DNA of 64,000 nt from CAWBOV01 sp963790525 (GCA_963790525.1 CAWBOV010000006.1:496001-560000); one strand, 5' to 3'. Counted from the first letter of the stretch, positions 50,331 to 62,001 are shown. The notes: a model not told the origin generated them from the letters alone. Numbers and translations are program-made.

Positions 50331-50345
50331 GTAATAGGCAATTAC
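50331..50345. promoter_or_regulatory. palindrome in the EamA/CGNR divergent promoter region
   Basis: GTAAT (50331-50335) and ATTAC (50341-50345) are inverted arms around a 5-base centre, in an AT-rich island within the 90 bases separating the two divergent starts. A TATACACT just downstream (50349-50356) could be a -10 element for the CGNR gene. It is a plausible operator for the CGNR protein itself; this is inferred. Confidence 0.5.
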
Positions 50346-50396
50346 GCTATACACTGCTTACCGCCAGCCTAGAGGGTGAGCGTGAAAGGAGTCAAC

Positions 50397-50942
50397 ATGG
50401 TTTTCGCCCATGACACCGAGGTCGCGCTCGCGGCCGCCGCCGCCCTGGTCAACACCGACCAGTCCGATCACGACGAGCTGCCCGACGCCGCCGCGCTGGA
50501 CGCGTTTGTCCGCAGATGGGGGTGGACGGGGGAGCGACGCGGCGACGAGGCCGAGCTGGCCGACGTCCGCGCGCTGCGGCCACGCCTGCGTGGGTTCTGG
50601 CTGTCGGACGAGGACGGGGCCGTGGAGCTGGCCAACGAGCTGCTCCGGCAGGCCCGGGCCCTGCCGCAGCTGGTCAAGCACGACGAGTGGGACTATCACC
50701 TCCACGCCACCCAGCCCGACGCCCCGCTGGTGGACCGTATGGCCGTCGAGGCCGCCATGGCGATGACCGACGTCCTGCGTCAGAAGGAACTCGACCGCCT
50801 GCAGACGTGCGCCGCGGACACCTGCCACGACGTGCTCGTGGACCTGTCCAAGAACCGGTCACGGCGTTTCTGCAGCACGACGTGTGCCAACCGCACGAAC
50901 GTCGCCGCCTTCCGCGCCCGCCGATCCGGCCGCACGGGCTGA
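50397..50942 (+). CDS. CGNR zinc-finger (ABATE-domain) protein, probable transcriptional regulator
   Basis: A 181-residue protein. The N-terminal ABATE domain begins FAHDTEVALAAAAALVNT. The C-terminal zinc ribbon is LQTCAADTCHDVLVDLSKNRSRRFCSTTCANRTNVAAFRARR, with a C-x4-C and a C-x3-C pair; the name-giving CGNR motif is CANR here. Such proteins are thought to be stress-linked transcription regulators. The ATG at 50397 has a good AAAGGAG ribosome binding site 7 bases upstream, which decides it over the in-frame GTG at 50376. It is divergent from the EamA exporter, the classic regulator/transporter layout. Confidence 0.88.
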   Translation: MVFAHDTEVALAAAAALVNTDQSDHDELPDAAALDAFVRRWGWTGERRGDEAELADVRALRPRLRGFWLSDEDGAVELANELLRQARALPQLVKHDEWDYHLHATQPDAPLVDRMAVEAAMAMTDVLRQKELDRLQTCAADTCHDVLVDLSKNRSRRFCSTTCANRTNVAAFRARRSGRTG

Positions 50943-50969
50943 CTGCCTGGGGCATCTACGATCGCTGGT

Positions 50970-51869
50970 GTGACTGCCTCTGTCGTGCTGGCGACGTGCG
51001 CCGACCTGCCCACCGGCGACGAGGACGGCCGCGAGCTCCATGCCGCGTGCCACGAACTCGGTCTCGACGTGTCCTGGCAGGTCTGGGACGACGGGACGGC
51101 GGACTGGCAGTCGCCGGATCTGGTCGTGATCCGCTCGACGTGGGACTACACGCCACGGCGTGAGGAGTTCCTGGCCTGGACGCGGTCGGTGCGCGCGCTG
51201 GCCAACCCGGCTGACGTCGTGGCCTGGAACTCCGACAAGCGTTACCTGCGCGGGCTGGCCGACGCCGGTGTTCCGACCGTGCCCACGTCGTGGAGCGAGC
51301 CGGGGGAAGCGGTCGAGCTTCCGGTCGGCGTCGACTTCGTCGTGAAGCCGGCCGTGGGGGCGGGGTCCGTCGGCGCCGGACGGTTCGCCGCTACCGACCC
51401 CGCCGCGCCCGATCGGGCCCGTGCCCACGCCGCCGAACTGCACGCCGCCGGCCGGACCGTCATGGTGCAGCCCTACCTCGACCAGGTCGACGATGCCGGC
51501 GAGACCGCGCTGATCTTCTTCGACGGCGTCTACTCCCACGCCATCCGCAAGGGGGCGATGCTGCCCGAGGCGGTCGTCCACCCGGTCGGCCCCGGGTTCT
51601 CGCACGGCCTGTTCGTCACGGAACGGATCCAGCCGCGCCAGCCCACGGGCGCCGAGCGGGCGGTCGCCGAGCAGGCCCTCGCCGCGTGCGCGCACCTCGG
51701 ACCGCTGCTCTACGCCCGCGTGGACCTGCTTCCGTCGCCGGACGGCCCCGTGGTGATCGAGCTGGAGGTCGTCGAGCCATCGCTGTTCCTCGACCACGCG
51801 CCGGGCTCCGCGGCGCGCCTGGCCGCGCGGATCGCCGCCCGCGTCGCACCCGCGAGCGCGTCCAGGTGA
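50970..51869 (+). CDS. ATP-grasp domain protein (RimK/GshB-like fold)
   Basis: A 299-residue carboxylate-amine/thiol ligase-type protein. It shows VVIRSTWDYTPRREEFLAW near residue 50, NSDKRYLRGLADAGVPTVPT, the ATP-binding Lys in FVVKPAVGAGSVGAGRF, VMVQPYLDQVDDAGETALIFFDG, and the metal-binding VIELEVVEPSLFL; the usual terminal Glu-x-Asn is Glu-x-Glu/Val here. Members join small acids and amines; the substrates are unknown. The GTG at 50970 follows the CGNR stop by 27 bases. The stop overlaps the DUF445 GTG by 4 bases. Confidence 0.88.
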   Translation: MTASVVLATCADLPTGDEDGRELHAACHELGLDVSWQVWDDGTADWQSPDLVVIRSTWDYTPRREEFLAWTRSVRALANPADVVAWNSDKRYLRGLADAGVPTVPTSWSEPGEAVELPVGVDFVVKPAVGAGSVGAGRFAATDPAAPDRARAHAAELHAAGRTVMVQPYLDQVDDAGETALIFFDGVYSHAIRKGAMLPEAVVHPVGPGFSHGLFVTERIQPRQPTGAERAVAEQALAACAHLGPLLYARVDLLPSPDGPVVIELEVVEPSLFLDHAPGSAARLAARIAARVAPASASR

Positions 51870-53114
51870 CCCTCCCCGCCGCCGCTGACGGCCAGCGCCG
51901 CGCGCTGCGGCAGATGAAGACGGTGGCCGGCGGGCTGCTCGTCGCCGCCGCCGTGCTGTTCGTCATCAGCCGCACCGTCGGGCACGGTCATGGCGCGTGG
52001 GGCTACCTGCAGGCGATGTCGGAGGCCGCCATGGTCGGTGGACTGGCCGACTGGTTCGCCGTCACCGCGCTGTTCCGCCATCCGCTCGGGCTGCCGATCC
52101 CGCACACGGCGATCATCCCGCGCAAGAAGGACCAGATCGGCGCCAGCCTGGGGACCTTCGTCGCAGCAGAACTTCCTGACCGCCTCGGTCGTCGGCGACC
52201 GCCTCACCGCGGCGGAGATCCCGCGCCGGGTCGGGGACTGGCTGGCCGAGCCGGTCCACGCCGCCCGGCTCACCGACGAGGCGGCGGCCGCGCTCGGAGG
52301 GCTCGCGGCCGTCCTGCGTGACGAGGACATCCGCGCCGCGGTCGCCCAGTTCGCGGAGAACCGGCTGGAGGAGATCCCGGCCGCTCCGCTGCTGGCGCGG
52401 GTGATCGACGTCGTCGTCGACGGAGAGCACCACCAGGTGCTGCTCACCGAGGGTCTGCGTGGGTTCATGCGCTTCCTCGAGGACAACCGGGGTTTCCTGC
52501 GGCAGCGCCTGTCGGAGGAGTCTCCGGAGTGGGTGCCCGACTGGGTCGACGAGCGCTTGTTCGGCCGGCTGTTCACGGGGCTGCAGTCCTTCCTGGCCGA
52601 CGTGATGTCCACCGACGACCACGAGTTCCGGCTCCAGTTCGACAAGCGCCTGCGCGAGTACGCGCACGCCCTGCGCACCGACCCGGCCCGCAGCGCGAAG
52701 GTAGAGGAGGCGAAGGCCCAGATCCTCGCCCATCCCGCCGTTCGCGCGTGGCTGGGTTCGCTCTGGTTCACGCTCAAGTCCGCGACGCTCGCCGCGGCCG
52801 AGGACCCGCGCTCGGACCTGCGCCGGACCGCGGAGTCCGTGGTGATCCAGGTGGGCTCCTCGCTGCGCGACGACGCGGTGCTCCAGCGCAAGATCGACGG
52901 CTGGCTGCAGGTCGCCGTGGTGCATCTGCTGCAGCGCTACGCCGACGACATCGCCGAGCTGATCTCCGGCACGGTGGCGCGGTGGGACTCAGCCGAGACG
53001 AGCCGGCGGCTGGAGCTTCAGGTCGGTCGGGACCTGCAGTTCATCCGTGTGAACGGCACCGTGGTCGGCTCGCTGGTCGGACTGGTCATCTACACGCTCG
53101 GCCGGCTTCTCTGA
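51866..53114 (+). CDS. DUF445 family membrane protein (one frameshift as sequenced)
   Basis: About 415 residues. The N-terminal membrane anchor and signature are TVAGGLLVAAAVLFVISR, then SEAAMVGGLADWFAVTALFRHPLGLPIPHTAIIPRKKDQIGASLGTFV. One extra G near 52168 breaks the frame before QQNFLTASVVGDRL; the rest runs to the TGA at 53114 and ends with a second hydrophobic helix (VVGSLVGLVIYTLG). The middle is long amphipathic helices. The family is conserved but of unknown function. The GTG overlaps the ATP-grasp stop. Its last 126 bases overlap, antisense, the tail of ctaA. Confidence 0.9.
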
Positions 53115-54002
53115 CGAGGGCGTCGTCCGCAGCAGCAGGTGCAGGGCGGCGAACCAGACCAGGCACGCACCGAACATGTGGATGCCGACGAGAAGCACCG
53201 GCAGGTGCGTGAAGTACTGGACGAACCCGATCAGCCCCTGGGCCAGCTCGACGGCGAGCAGCACGGCGCTCGCGCGGCGCAGGTCCGGTGCCGCCCGCAA
53301 CGCGTGGACCAGCACGACCAGTCCGATCGTCAGCCCGATGAGGACCATCACCGAATCCGCATGCAGCTGCGCGGTGCCTGCGGGACTGAGCCCGTTGCGG
53401 TGGACCTTGCCGCTGGAGTCGGCGTCACCGGCGTGGGGCCCGCTGCCGGTGACGACCGTGCCGAGGGCCAGGACGATCGCCGTGACCGCGACCACGAGTG
53501 CCGACAGCAGTCTGACGCCCGGCACGGCGGGGTCGATGACGGCGGTGGACGCCGGGTTCAGCCGCCACCACAGCGTCGCGGTGATCGCGATCATCACCAT
53601 CGACAGAAGCAGGTGGGCCCCGACGGTCCAGGGGTTGAGGTGCGTCAGGACGGTGATGCCACCGAGTACCGCCTGCGCGGGGATGCCGAGGAACGCGAGA
53701 AGTGCCAGCCGCTTCTCCCGCTGCTGGCGCCAGGCTGCGACGAGGGTCGCGACCGCGACCACGACGAGGACGAACGTCAGCATGCGGTTGGTGAACTCGA
53801 TGACACCGTGGCTGGCGTTGCGGGCCGTCGGGACGAGCGAGGCGCCCGTGCACGTCGGCCACGTCGGGCAGCCGAGACCGGACGCGGTCAGCCGCACCGC
53901 GCCACCGGTGACGACGATGACGATGTTGGCGACCACCGAGGCGACGGCGAGGCGGCGCAGGGCGCTCGGCGACGTGGTCCAGCGACCGGCGCGGGCGATC
54001 AC
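52989..54002 (-). CDS. ctaA: heme A synthase CtaA
   Basis: A 337-residue, eight-helix membrane oxygenase converting heme O (made by CtaB) to heme A. It shows NIVIVVTGGAVRLTASGLGCPTWPTCTG with the conserved Cys pair, NASHGVIEFTNRML with conserved His and Glu, LTHLNPWTVGAHLLLSM, LSPAGTAQLHADSVMVLIG and FTHLPVLLVGIHMFGA, giving the heme-ligand histidines. The natural end after LHLLLRT is followed by a polar 40-residue tail that overlaps DUF445 antisense to a TGA at 52989; the tail may be an artefact of an indel. The GTG at 54002 overlaps the ABC permease stop (GTGA). Confidence 0.93.
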   Translation of the reverse strand: MIARAGRWTTSPSALRRLAVASVVANIVIVVTGGAVRLTASGLGCPTWPTCTGASLVPTARNASHGVIEFTNRMLTFVLVVVAVATLVAAWRQQREKRLALLAFLGIPAQAVLGGITVLTHLNPWTVGAHLLLSMVMIAITATLWWRLNPASTAVIDPAVPGVRLLSALVVAVTAIVLALGTVVTGSGPHAGDADSSGKVHRNGLSPAGTAQLHADSVMVLIGLTIGLVVLVHALRAAPDLRRASAVLLAVELAQGLIGFVQYFTHLPVLLVGIHMFGACLVWFAALHLLLRTTPSSEKPAERVDDQSDQRADHGAVHTDELQVPTDLKLQPPARLG

Positions 54003-54765
54003 TCCCACCGGAACCACCGGGCGGCGGCCGGGAGGGCCAGGGCAGCCCACACCAGCAGGGTCAGCAATGGGCGCAGGGCGACGGCGTGGCCGTGCTGGAG
54101 GACCTGGTGCAGCCCGTCGGAGAGGGCTGCCGAGGGCAGGTAGCGCAGGACGTCGGCCAGGCCCGTCGGGTAGCGGCTCAACGGGATGGCGATGCCGCCC
54201 AGGAACAGCAGCACGAGCCAGGCCAGGTTCGCCGCGGCGAGGGTGACCTCGGCGCGCAGCGTCCCGGCGACGAGCAGCCCCAGGCCGCCGAACGCGACGG
54301 TGCCCACGACCAGCAGCAGCACCGCCCAGACGGGGTTGCCGTGCGGGTGCCAGCCGAGGGCGAAGCCGAGTGCGCAGACGAGGACGACCTGGAGCGCCTC
54401 GATGCACAGCACCGACAGGGTCTTGCCGAGCAGGAGGGTCGACCGGGGCAGCGCCGTCGCGCCCAGCCGCTTGAGGACGCCGTACTTGCGCTCGAACCCG
54501 GTGCCGATGGCCAGCCCGGTGAAGGCCGCGCTCATCACCGACAGCGCCAGGATGCTCGGGACGACGAAGTCGATGCGCCGCCCGCCGAGGGAGTACAGCA
54601 GCGGGAGGTTGAAGAACACCGTGAGCAGCAGCGGGATGACCAGGGTCAGGCCCACCTGCTCCCCGTTGCGCAGCAGCATCTTGACTTCCATCGCCGTCTG
54701 CGCCCACAGCATCTGCCGCCGCGGCGCCGCGCCCGGTTCGGGGGCCCAGGTCGTCGTCTGCTCGC

Positions 54766-54769
<4 letters not shown>
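53999..54769 (-). CDS. ABC-2 type transporter permease
   Basis: A 256-residue six-helix permease of the DrrB/ABC-2 type. Helices include VGLTLVIPLLLTVFFNLPLLY, VPSILALSVMSAAFTGLAIG, LQVVLVCALGFALGW, AVLLLVVGTVAFGGLGLLVAG and LAWLVLLFLGGIAIPL, with the cytoplasmic ERKYGVLKRLGATALPRSTLL loop that contacts the ATPase. The ATG at 54769 overlaps the ATPase stop (ATGA) and the stop overlaps the ctaA GTG. The substrate is unknown; the heme A synthase coupling recurs in actinobacteria. Confidence 0.92.
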
Positions 54770-55688
<919 letters not shown>

Positions 55689-55692
<4 letters not shown>

Positions 55693-56413
55693 GCCTTGAG
55701 TGTAGGAACAGGTGACGGGGTCAGCTCGGACCCGGCTTCGCCCGCGGCCTTGACCGACGACGCGTAGGTGTCGACGTACTCCTGCTCCGACAGCGCCTGG
55801 ACGGCGGTCCGGATCGTCTCGGTGATGTCGCGCAGGACCCGGGCGCTGCGCTCGTCCTCGCTCCGGCCGGAGAAGTCCAGCGGTGCGCCGAACCTGACGG
55901 CCACCGGGGCGAGGTGCCACCGGCGGCTGCCGGGCGGCTGCACTCGGTGGTACCGATCAGCCCGACCGGTACCACCGGGACGCCGGTGCGCAGGGCGATC
56001 CGCGCGACGCCGGTCCGGAACTTGTACAGCCGGCCGTCGGGGGAGCGGGTGCCCTCGGGGAAGATCCCGAGGGCGCCGCCCTGGCCCGCAGGACGTCGAC
56101 GCAGACGTCGACCGACGCCGCGGCGGCCCGCGGGTGTCGCCGCGCTCGACCGGGACCTGCCCGATGCCCTCGAAGAAGGCCGCCATCGCCCGGCCGCGGA
56201 GCCCGGGGTGGTGAAGTACTCGGCCTTGGCCAAGTAGATCACCTGCCGCCGGGCGGCCAGCGGCGTGAAGATCTCGTCGGCGAAGGAGATGTGGTTGCCG
56301 GCGATGATCACCGGGCCGGTGCGGGGGACGTGCGCCGAGCCCGGTGACCTCCGGGCGGTAGACACCGCCCGCAGCGCCGGCGAGACGGTCAGTTCGAGCG
56401 TGCGGTACAGCAC
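55689..56413 (-). CDS. 1-acyl-sn-glycerol-3-phosphate acyltransferase (PlsC-like), frameshifted as sequenced
   Basis: A membrane-associated acyltransferase of about 240 residues that makes phosphatidic acid or acylates related lipids. The family motifs are present in order: GPVIIAGNHISFADEIF (motif I NHxSxxD), LAKAEYFTTPG, GQVPVERGDT, GIFPEGTRSPDG (motif III) and VPVVPVGLIGTTE (motif IV). Five indels (near 55930, 56093, 56125, 56210 and 56345) break the frame, within a frameshift-dense stretch. GTG start at 56413. The stop overlaps the ABC ATPase GTG, making this the first gene of a four-gene coupled operon ending in ctaA. Confidence 0.87.
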
Positions 56414-56479
56414 CGCTGCAACATACCGTTCCGCGGCTGCGGGGACCCGCCGCTGCAGCCGCGCACGCGGAAATACGTC

Positions 56480-56494
56480 ATACTGATGTTGTGA
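56480..56494. promoter_or_regulatory. candidate SufR operator upstream of the suf operon
   Basis: ATACT (56480-56484), 5 bases, TGTGA (56490-56494). This differs at one position from ACACT-N5-TGTGA, which I recall as the site bound by M. tuberculosis SufR. It lies in the divergent gap between plsC and sufR, and CATACT (56479-56484) doubles as a possible -10 element. Autoregulation of the SUF operon is the known role of SufR; use of this site is inferred. Confidence 0.55.
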
Positions 56495-56538
56495 AAATCG
56501 CAGCCGCGACCGGACCGCGCCCGCGGTCGGTGTCGTGA
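56491..56538 (+). other. possible 15-codon leader ORF overlapping the sufR start
   Basis: A GTG at 56491 opens a short frame (VKIAAATGPRPRSVS) ending in TGA at 56536-56538, which overlaps the sufR GTG at 56535 by 4 bases. It could be a coupled leader peptide. Alternatively, because this stretch is rich in indels, one spurious base near 56533 may have cut off the true N-terminus of SufR, which would then begin VKIAAATG. The second reading is at least as likely. Confidence 0.4.
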
Positions 56539-57251
56539 CCCCTGCGGCCGAGTCCGGCGCCGTCGAGGGGCGTACCCGCGACCCCGTGGCCCGCCTCATC
56601 CTCGAGATCGGGCCCGCAGACCGCCGCCGCCCTCGCCGACCAAGCTGGACCTGTCGGCCGCCGCGGTGCGGCGCCATCTCGACGCGCTGGTCGCCGACGG
56701 CCTGCTCGTCGAGTGCGAGGCGCGCCCGCCGGCCCGCCGCGGCCGTGGCCGCCCGGCCCGCACGTACGCGCTCACCGACGCCGGGCCGGGCCGCCTTCCC
56801 GCACGCCTACGACGACCTGGCCACGACCGCCCTGCGGTACCTGCGCGACACCGGCGGCGAGGCCGCCGTCACCGCCTTCGCCGAGCACCGCGCCGCCGAC
56901 CCTGGACGGCCGCGCTGCGGCCGACCCGGTCCGACGGTGAGGCACGCCACGCGAGCCCGACGGCCTCGCCGCGCGCGCTGACCGCGGCACGGCTACGCTG
57001 CGACCACCGAGAGCGCGGCCGTCCGGCGACGCAGCTGTGCCAGCACCACTGCCCGGTCGCGCACGTGGCCGCCGAGTTCCCCGAACTGTGCGAGGCCGAG
57101 ACGCGTGCCTTCGAGCGCGTGCTCGGTACGCTACGTCCAGCGACTGGCCACCATCGCCCACGGCGACGGGGTCTGCACCACCCACGTCCCCACCCAGTTG
57201 CCGGCACTGTCGCGCCGGTCACGCAGCCAGATACGGGAAGGACCGTCATGA
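56535..57251 (+). CDS. sufR: Fe-S cluster regulator SufR (frameshifted as sequenced)
   Basis: A winged-helix repressor of about 235 residues that senses Fe-S cluster status. The helix-turn-helix covers QTAAALADKLDLSAAAVRRHLDALVADGLLV, followed by a GRGRPARTYALTDAG wing. The cluster-binding part has Cys residues in CQHHCPVAHVAAEFPELCEAE, as expected for a [4Fe-4S] SufR. Frame changes near 56613, 56641, 56787 and 56903, and several at 56930-57140, must be corrected. The C-terminal frame GDGVCTTHVPTQ runs to a TGA at 57249-57251 overlapping the sufB ATG. It heads the suf operon and probably represses it. Confidence 0.88.
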
Positions 57252-58681
57252 CGACCGCACCGGAGCGCATCCTGACCCAGGACGAGCAGATCGACGCGCT
57301 GGGCCGCTACGGCTTCGGCTGGGCCGACTCCGACGCGCCGGCGCCACCGCCCAGCGCGGCCTCAAGCCGAGGAGGTCGTACGCGACATCTCGGCCGAAGA
57401 AGACGAGCCGGCAGTGGATGCTCGAGCAGCGCCTCAAGGCGCTGGACATCTTCGACCGGAAGCCCATGCCGACGTGGGGGTCGGACCTGTCCGGCATCGA
57501 CTTCGACAACATCAAGTACTTCGTCCGCTCGACGGAGAAGCAGGCGGCCACCTGGGACGACCTGCCCGCCGAGATCAAGAACACCTACGACCGGCTCGGC
57601 ATCCCGGAGGCGGAGAAGCAGCGCCTGGTCTCCGGTGTCGCGGCGCAGTACGAGTCCGAGGTCGTCTACCACCAGATCCGCGAGGACCTCGAGGCGCAGG
57701 GCGTCATCTTCGTCGACACCGACACCGGCCTGCGCGAGCACGAGGAACTGTTCAAGGAGTACTTCGGCTCGGTGATCCCGTCGGGGGACAACAAGTTCTC
57801 CGCGCTGAATACCGCGGTCTGGTCCGGCGGCTCGTTCATCTACGTCCCCAAGGGCGTGCACGTCGACATCCCGCTGCAGGCCTACTTCCGCATCAACACC
57901 GAGAACATGGGCCAGTTCGAGCGGACCCTGATCATCGTCGACGAGGACGCCTACATCCACTACGTCGAGGGCTGCACGGCGCCGATCTACAAGTCCGACT
58001 CGCTGCACTCGGCCGTCGTGGAGATCATCGTCAAGAAGGGTGGGCGCTGCCGCTACACGACCATCCAGAACTGGTCGAACAACGTCTACAACCTGGTCAC
58101 CAAGCGGGCCAAGGCCGAAGCCGGCGCCACGATGGAGTGGGTCGACGGCAACATCGGCTCCAAGGTGACGATGAAGTACCCGGCCGTCTGGATGACCGGC
58201 GAGTACGCCAAGGGTGAGGTGCTCTCGATCGCGTTCGCGGGCGAGGGCCAGCACCAGGACGCCGGCGCGAAGATGCTGCACCTCGCTCCGCACACCAGCT
58301 CGACCATCATCTCCAAGTCGGTGGCCCGGGGCGGCGGCCGGACGTCCTACCGCGGCCTGGTCCAGGTGCAACAAGGGCGCCCACCACAGCCGCTCGACGG
58401 TCAAGTGCGACGCCCTGCTCGTCGATGAGATCAGCCGCTCCGACACCTACCCCTACGTCGACGTCCGCGAGGACGACGTCTCGATGGGGCATGAGGCCAC
58501 CGTGTCCAAGGTGAGCGAGAGCCAGCTGTTCTACCTGATGAGCCGCGGCCTGACCGAGGACGAGGCGATGGCGATGGTCGTGCGCGGCTTCGTCGAGCCG
58601 ATCGCCCGGGAGCTGCCGATGGAGTACGCCCTGGAACTCAACCGCCTGATCGAACTCCAGATGGAAGGTGCCGTGGGCTGA
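57248..58681 (+). CDS. sufB: Fe-S cluster assembly scaffold SufB (frameshifted as sequenced)
   Basis: A scaffold subunit of the SufBC2D complex, about 475 residues. It shows MLEQRLKALDIFDRKPMPTWG, SGGSFIYVPKGVHVDIPLQAYFRIN, IVDEDAYIHYVEGCTAPIYK, HSAVVEIIVKKGGRCRYTTIQNWS and VNKGAHHSRSTVKCDALL with the functional Cys. No intein is present, unlike the mycobacterial gene. Several indels at 57345-57395 (after YGFGWADSD) and a single-base gain near 58371 break the frame; the C-terminal SESQLFYLMSRGL..RELPMEYALELNRLIELQ runs to 58681. SUF is normally the sole Fe-S system in actinobacteria and essential, so these are probably sequence errors. ATG start at 57248. Confidence 0.93.
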
Positions 58682-58762
58682 CCGGCCCCGGCGTCCTGCC
58701 ACCGCGCGTGCCGACCCTGGCCCGCGTGCCCCATCCGCACGTGTTCAGCTCCACCGAAGGAC

Positions 58763-59936
58763 ATGATGACAACGATCACCGAGCCCGAGGCGACGGTGCG
58801 CCGGCCAGTCACCGGTTCACCCGCCGAGCGCTTCACCTCCCGCGACCCGGCGGCCTTCGAGCTGCCCAGCGGCCGTGAGGAGACGTGGCGCTTCACTCCG
58901 ACCCGCGACATCCGGGAGATGTTCTCGGCGTTCACGCCGACCGGTGCGCTCGTCGGCGAGGTGTCCGCCCCCGAGGGGTCACCTCTGCCGTCGTTCCGAT
59001 GAGCGATCCGCTCGTGGGACAGGCGCTGCAGCCGGAGGACCGCGTCAGCGCCCTGGCCTTCGCCGGCGCCTCGCAGGCGTTGGCCGTGCGGCTGCCTGCG
59101 GAGCTGGTCCTGGACGAGCCCGTGCTCAGTCTCGGGCCGCGGTGAGGCCGGTCTGGCCTACGCCCACCTGGTGATCGAGGCCGGCGCGTACTCGCAGGGC
59201 ACCGTCGTCATCGACTACACCGGCAGCGTCAGCGTCGCCGAGAACGTCGAGATCGTGCTCGGTGACGGTGCCCAGCTGCCAGGTCGTCAGCCTGCAGGAG
59301 TGGGACGACGACGCCGTCCACATCTCCGCTCACTCCGCCCTCGTCGGGCGCGACGCCACGCTGACCCACGTCGTGGTGAACCTCGGCGGCAAGCTCGTGC
59401 GGATCTCCCCGACGGTGAAGTACGCCGGTCCCGGCGGGTCGGCCGAGCTCTCCGGCGTGTCGTTCGCCGGCGCGGGGCAGCACTTCGAGTCGCGGCTCTA
59501 CGTCGACCATGCGGTGCCGAACTGCAGTTCCGACGTCATCTACAAGAACGCACTCGCCGGCCAGACCTCGCGCACGGTCTGGATCGGCGACGTCCGGATC
59601 CGGCCCGCCGCGATCGGCACCGAGACCTTCGAGCTCAACCGCAACCTGCTGCTCTCCGACGGTGCCCGGGCCGACTCCGTTCCCAACCTGGAGATCGAGA
59701 CCGGCGACATCGTCAGCGCCGGGCACGCCAGTGCCACGGGACGATTCGACGACCTGCAGCTGTTCTACCTGCAGGCGCGGGGGATCCCCGAGGCCGAGGC
59801 ACGCCGACTGGTGGTGCGCGGCTTCTTCGCAGATGTGATCGACAGGATCGGTATCGCCGACCTGCAGGAGCGGTTGATGGCCGCCATCGAGGCCCGACTG
59901 GGCGGCGGTTTCACCGCAGAACTGGAGACGAACTGA
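58763..59936 (+). CDS. sufD: Fe-S cluster assembly protein SufD (frameshifted as sequenced)
   Basis: The SufB paralogue of the SufBC2D scaffold, about 390 residues. The N-terminus has EETWRFTPTRDIREMF. The beta-helix core includes VVIDYTGSVSVAENVEIVLGDGAQL, HVVVNLGGKLVRISPTV and SAELSGVSFAGAGQHFESRLYVDHA. The conserved end has SSDVIYKNALAGQ, NRNLLLSDGARADSVPNLEIETGDI and HASATGRFDDLQLFYLQARGIPEAEARRLVVRGF. Frame changes lie near 58980, 59143 and 59280. The ATG at 58763 is followed by a second ATG; 81 bases separate it from sufB. The TGA at 59936 is 2 bases before sufC. Confidence 0.93.
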
Positions 59937-59938
59937 TC

Positions 59939-60712
59939 ATGGCAACACTGGAGATCCGCGACCTGCACGTCAGCGTCGAGGACACCGAGATCCTCAAGGG
60001 CGTCGACCTCACCGTGTCCTCGCACGAGACCCACGCCATCATGGGTCCCAACGGATCGGGCAAGTCCACCCTGGCCTACTCGGTCGCCGGCCACCCGAAG
60101 TACACCGTCACCAGTGGGACGGTCACCCTCGACGGTGAGGACGTCCTCTCGATGACCGTCGACGAGCGCGCCCGGGCCGGGCTGTTCCTCGCGATGCAGT
60201 ACCCCGTCGAGGTCCCCGGCGTCTCGGTGTCCAACTTCCTGCGGACCGCCGCCACCGCCATCCGTGGCGAGGCGCCGAAGCTGCGGACCTGGATCAAGGA
60301 GGTCAACAGCGAGATGTCGGCGCTGGAGATGGACAAGGCCTTCGCCGAGCGCAACGTCAACGAGGGGTTCTCCGGTGGCGAGAAGAAGCGCCACGAGATC
60401 CTGCAGATGGCACTGCTCAAGCCGAAGATCGCCATCCTCGACGAGACGGACTCCGGTCTGGACGTCGACGCCCTGCGCGTCGTCAGCGAGGGCGTCAACC
60501 GCGCCCGCGAGACCGGGATCGGCACCCTGCTGATCACCCACTACACCCGCATCCTGCGCTACATCGCGCCCGACTTCGTGCACGTCTTCTTCGACGGCCG
60601 CATCGTCGAGTCCGGTGGACCCGACCTGGCCACCAAGCTCGAGGACGAGGGCTACGCCCGCTACGGCATCGCCGAGGCGGCCAGCCACGAGCCGGCCGGC
60701 GCGACGTCCTAG
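59939..60712 (+). CDS. sufC: Fe-S cluster assembly ATPase SufC
   Basis: A 257-residue ABC-type ATPase that drives the SufBC2D complex; it is soluble and not a transporter. It has Walker A IMGPNGSGKSTLAYS, the SufC-specific GFSGGEKKRHEILQMALLKP signature, Walker B AILDETDSGLDVDALR (Glu-Thr-Asp variant typical of SufC) and the H-loop LLITHYTRILRYI. ATG at 59939. The frame is intact. Confidence 0.97.
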   Translation: MATLEIRDLHVSVEDTEILKGVDLTVSSHETHAIMGPNGSGKSTLAYSVAGHPKYTVTSGTVTLDGEDVLSMTVDERARAGLFLAMQYPVEVPGVSVSNFLRTAATAIRGEAPKLRTWIKEVNSEMSALEMDKAFAERNVNEGFSGGEKKRHEILQMALLKPKIAILDETDSGLDVDALRVVSEGVNRARETGIGTLLITHYTRILRYIAPDFVHVFFDGRIVESGGPDLATKLEDEGYARYGIAEAASHEPAGATS

Positions 60713-60746
60713 GCAGCTCCCGACCACAGAGAACAGGCGAGAAACC

Positions 60747-62000
<1,254 letters not shown>

Positions 62001-62001
62001 C

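Noticed and set aside
58340..58400. Programmed ribosomal frameshift in sufB
   Set aside because: No slippery heptamer or stimulatory structure is evident, and the same kind of 1-base gain occurs in many unrelated genes in the window.
57248..58681. Intein in SufB, as in mycobacteria
   Set aside because: Extein motifs run on without a splicing-domain insertion; the reconstructed protein has the normal intein-free length.
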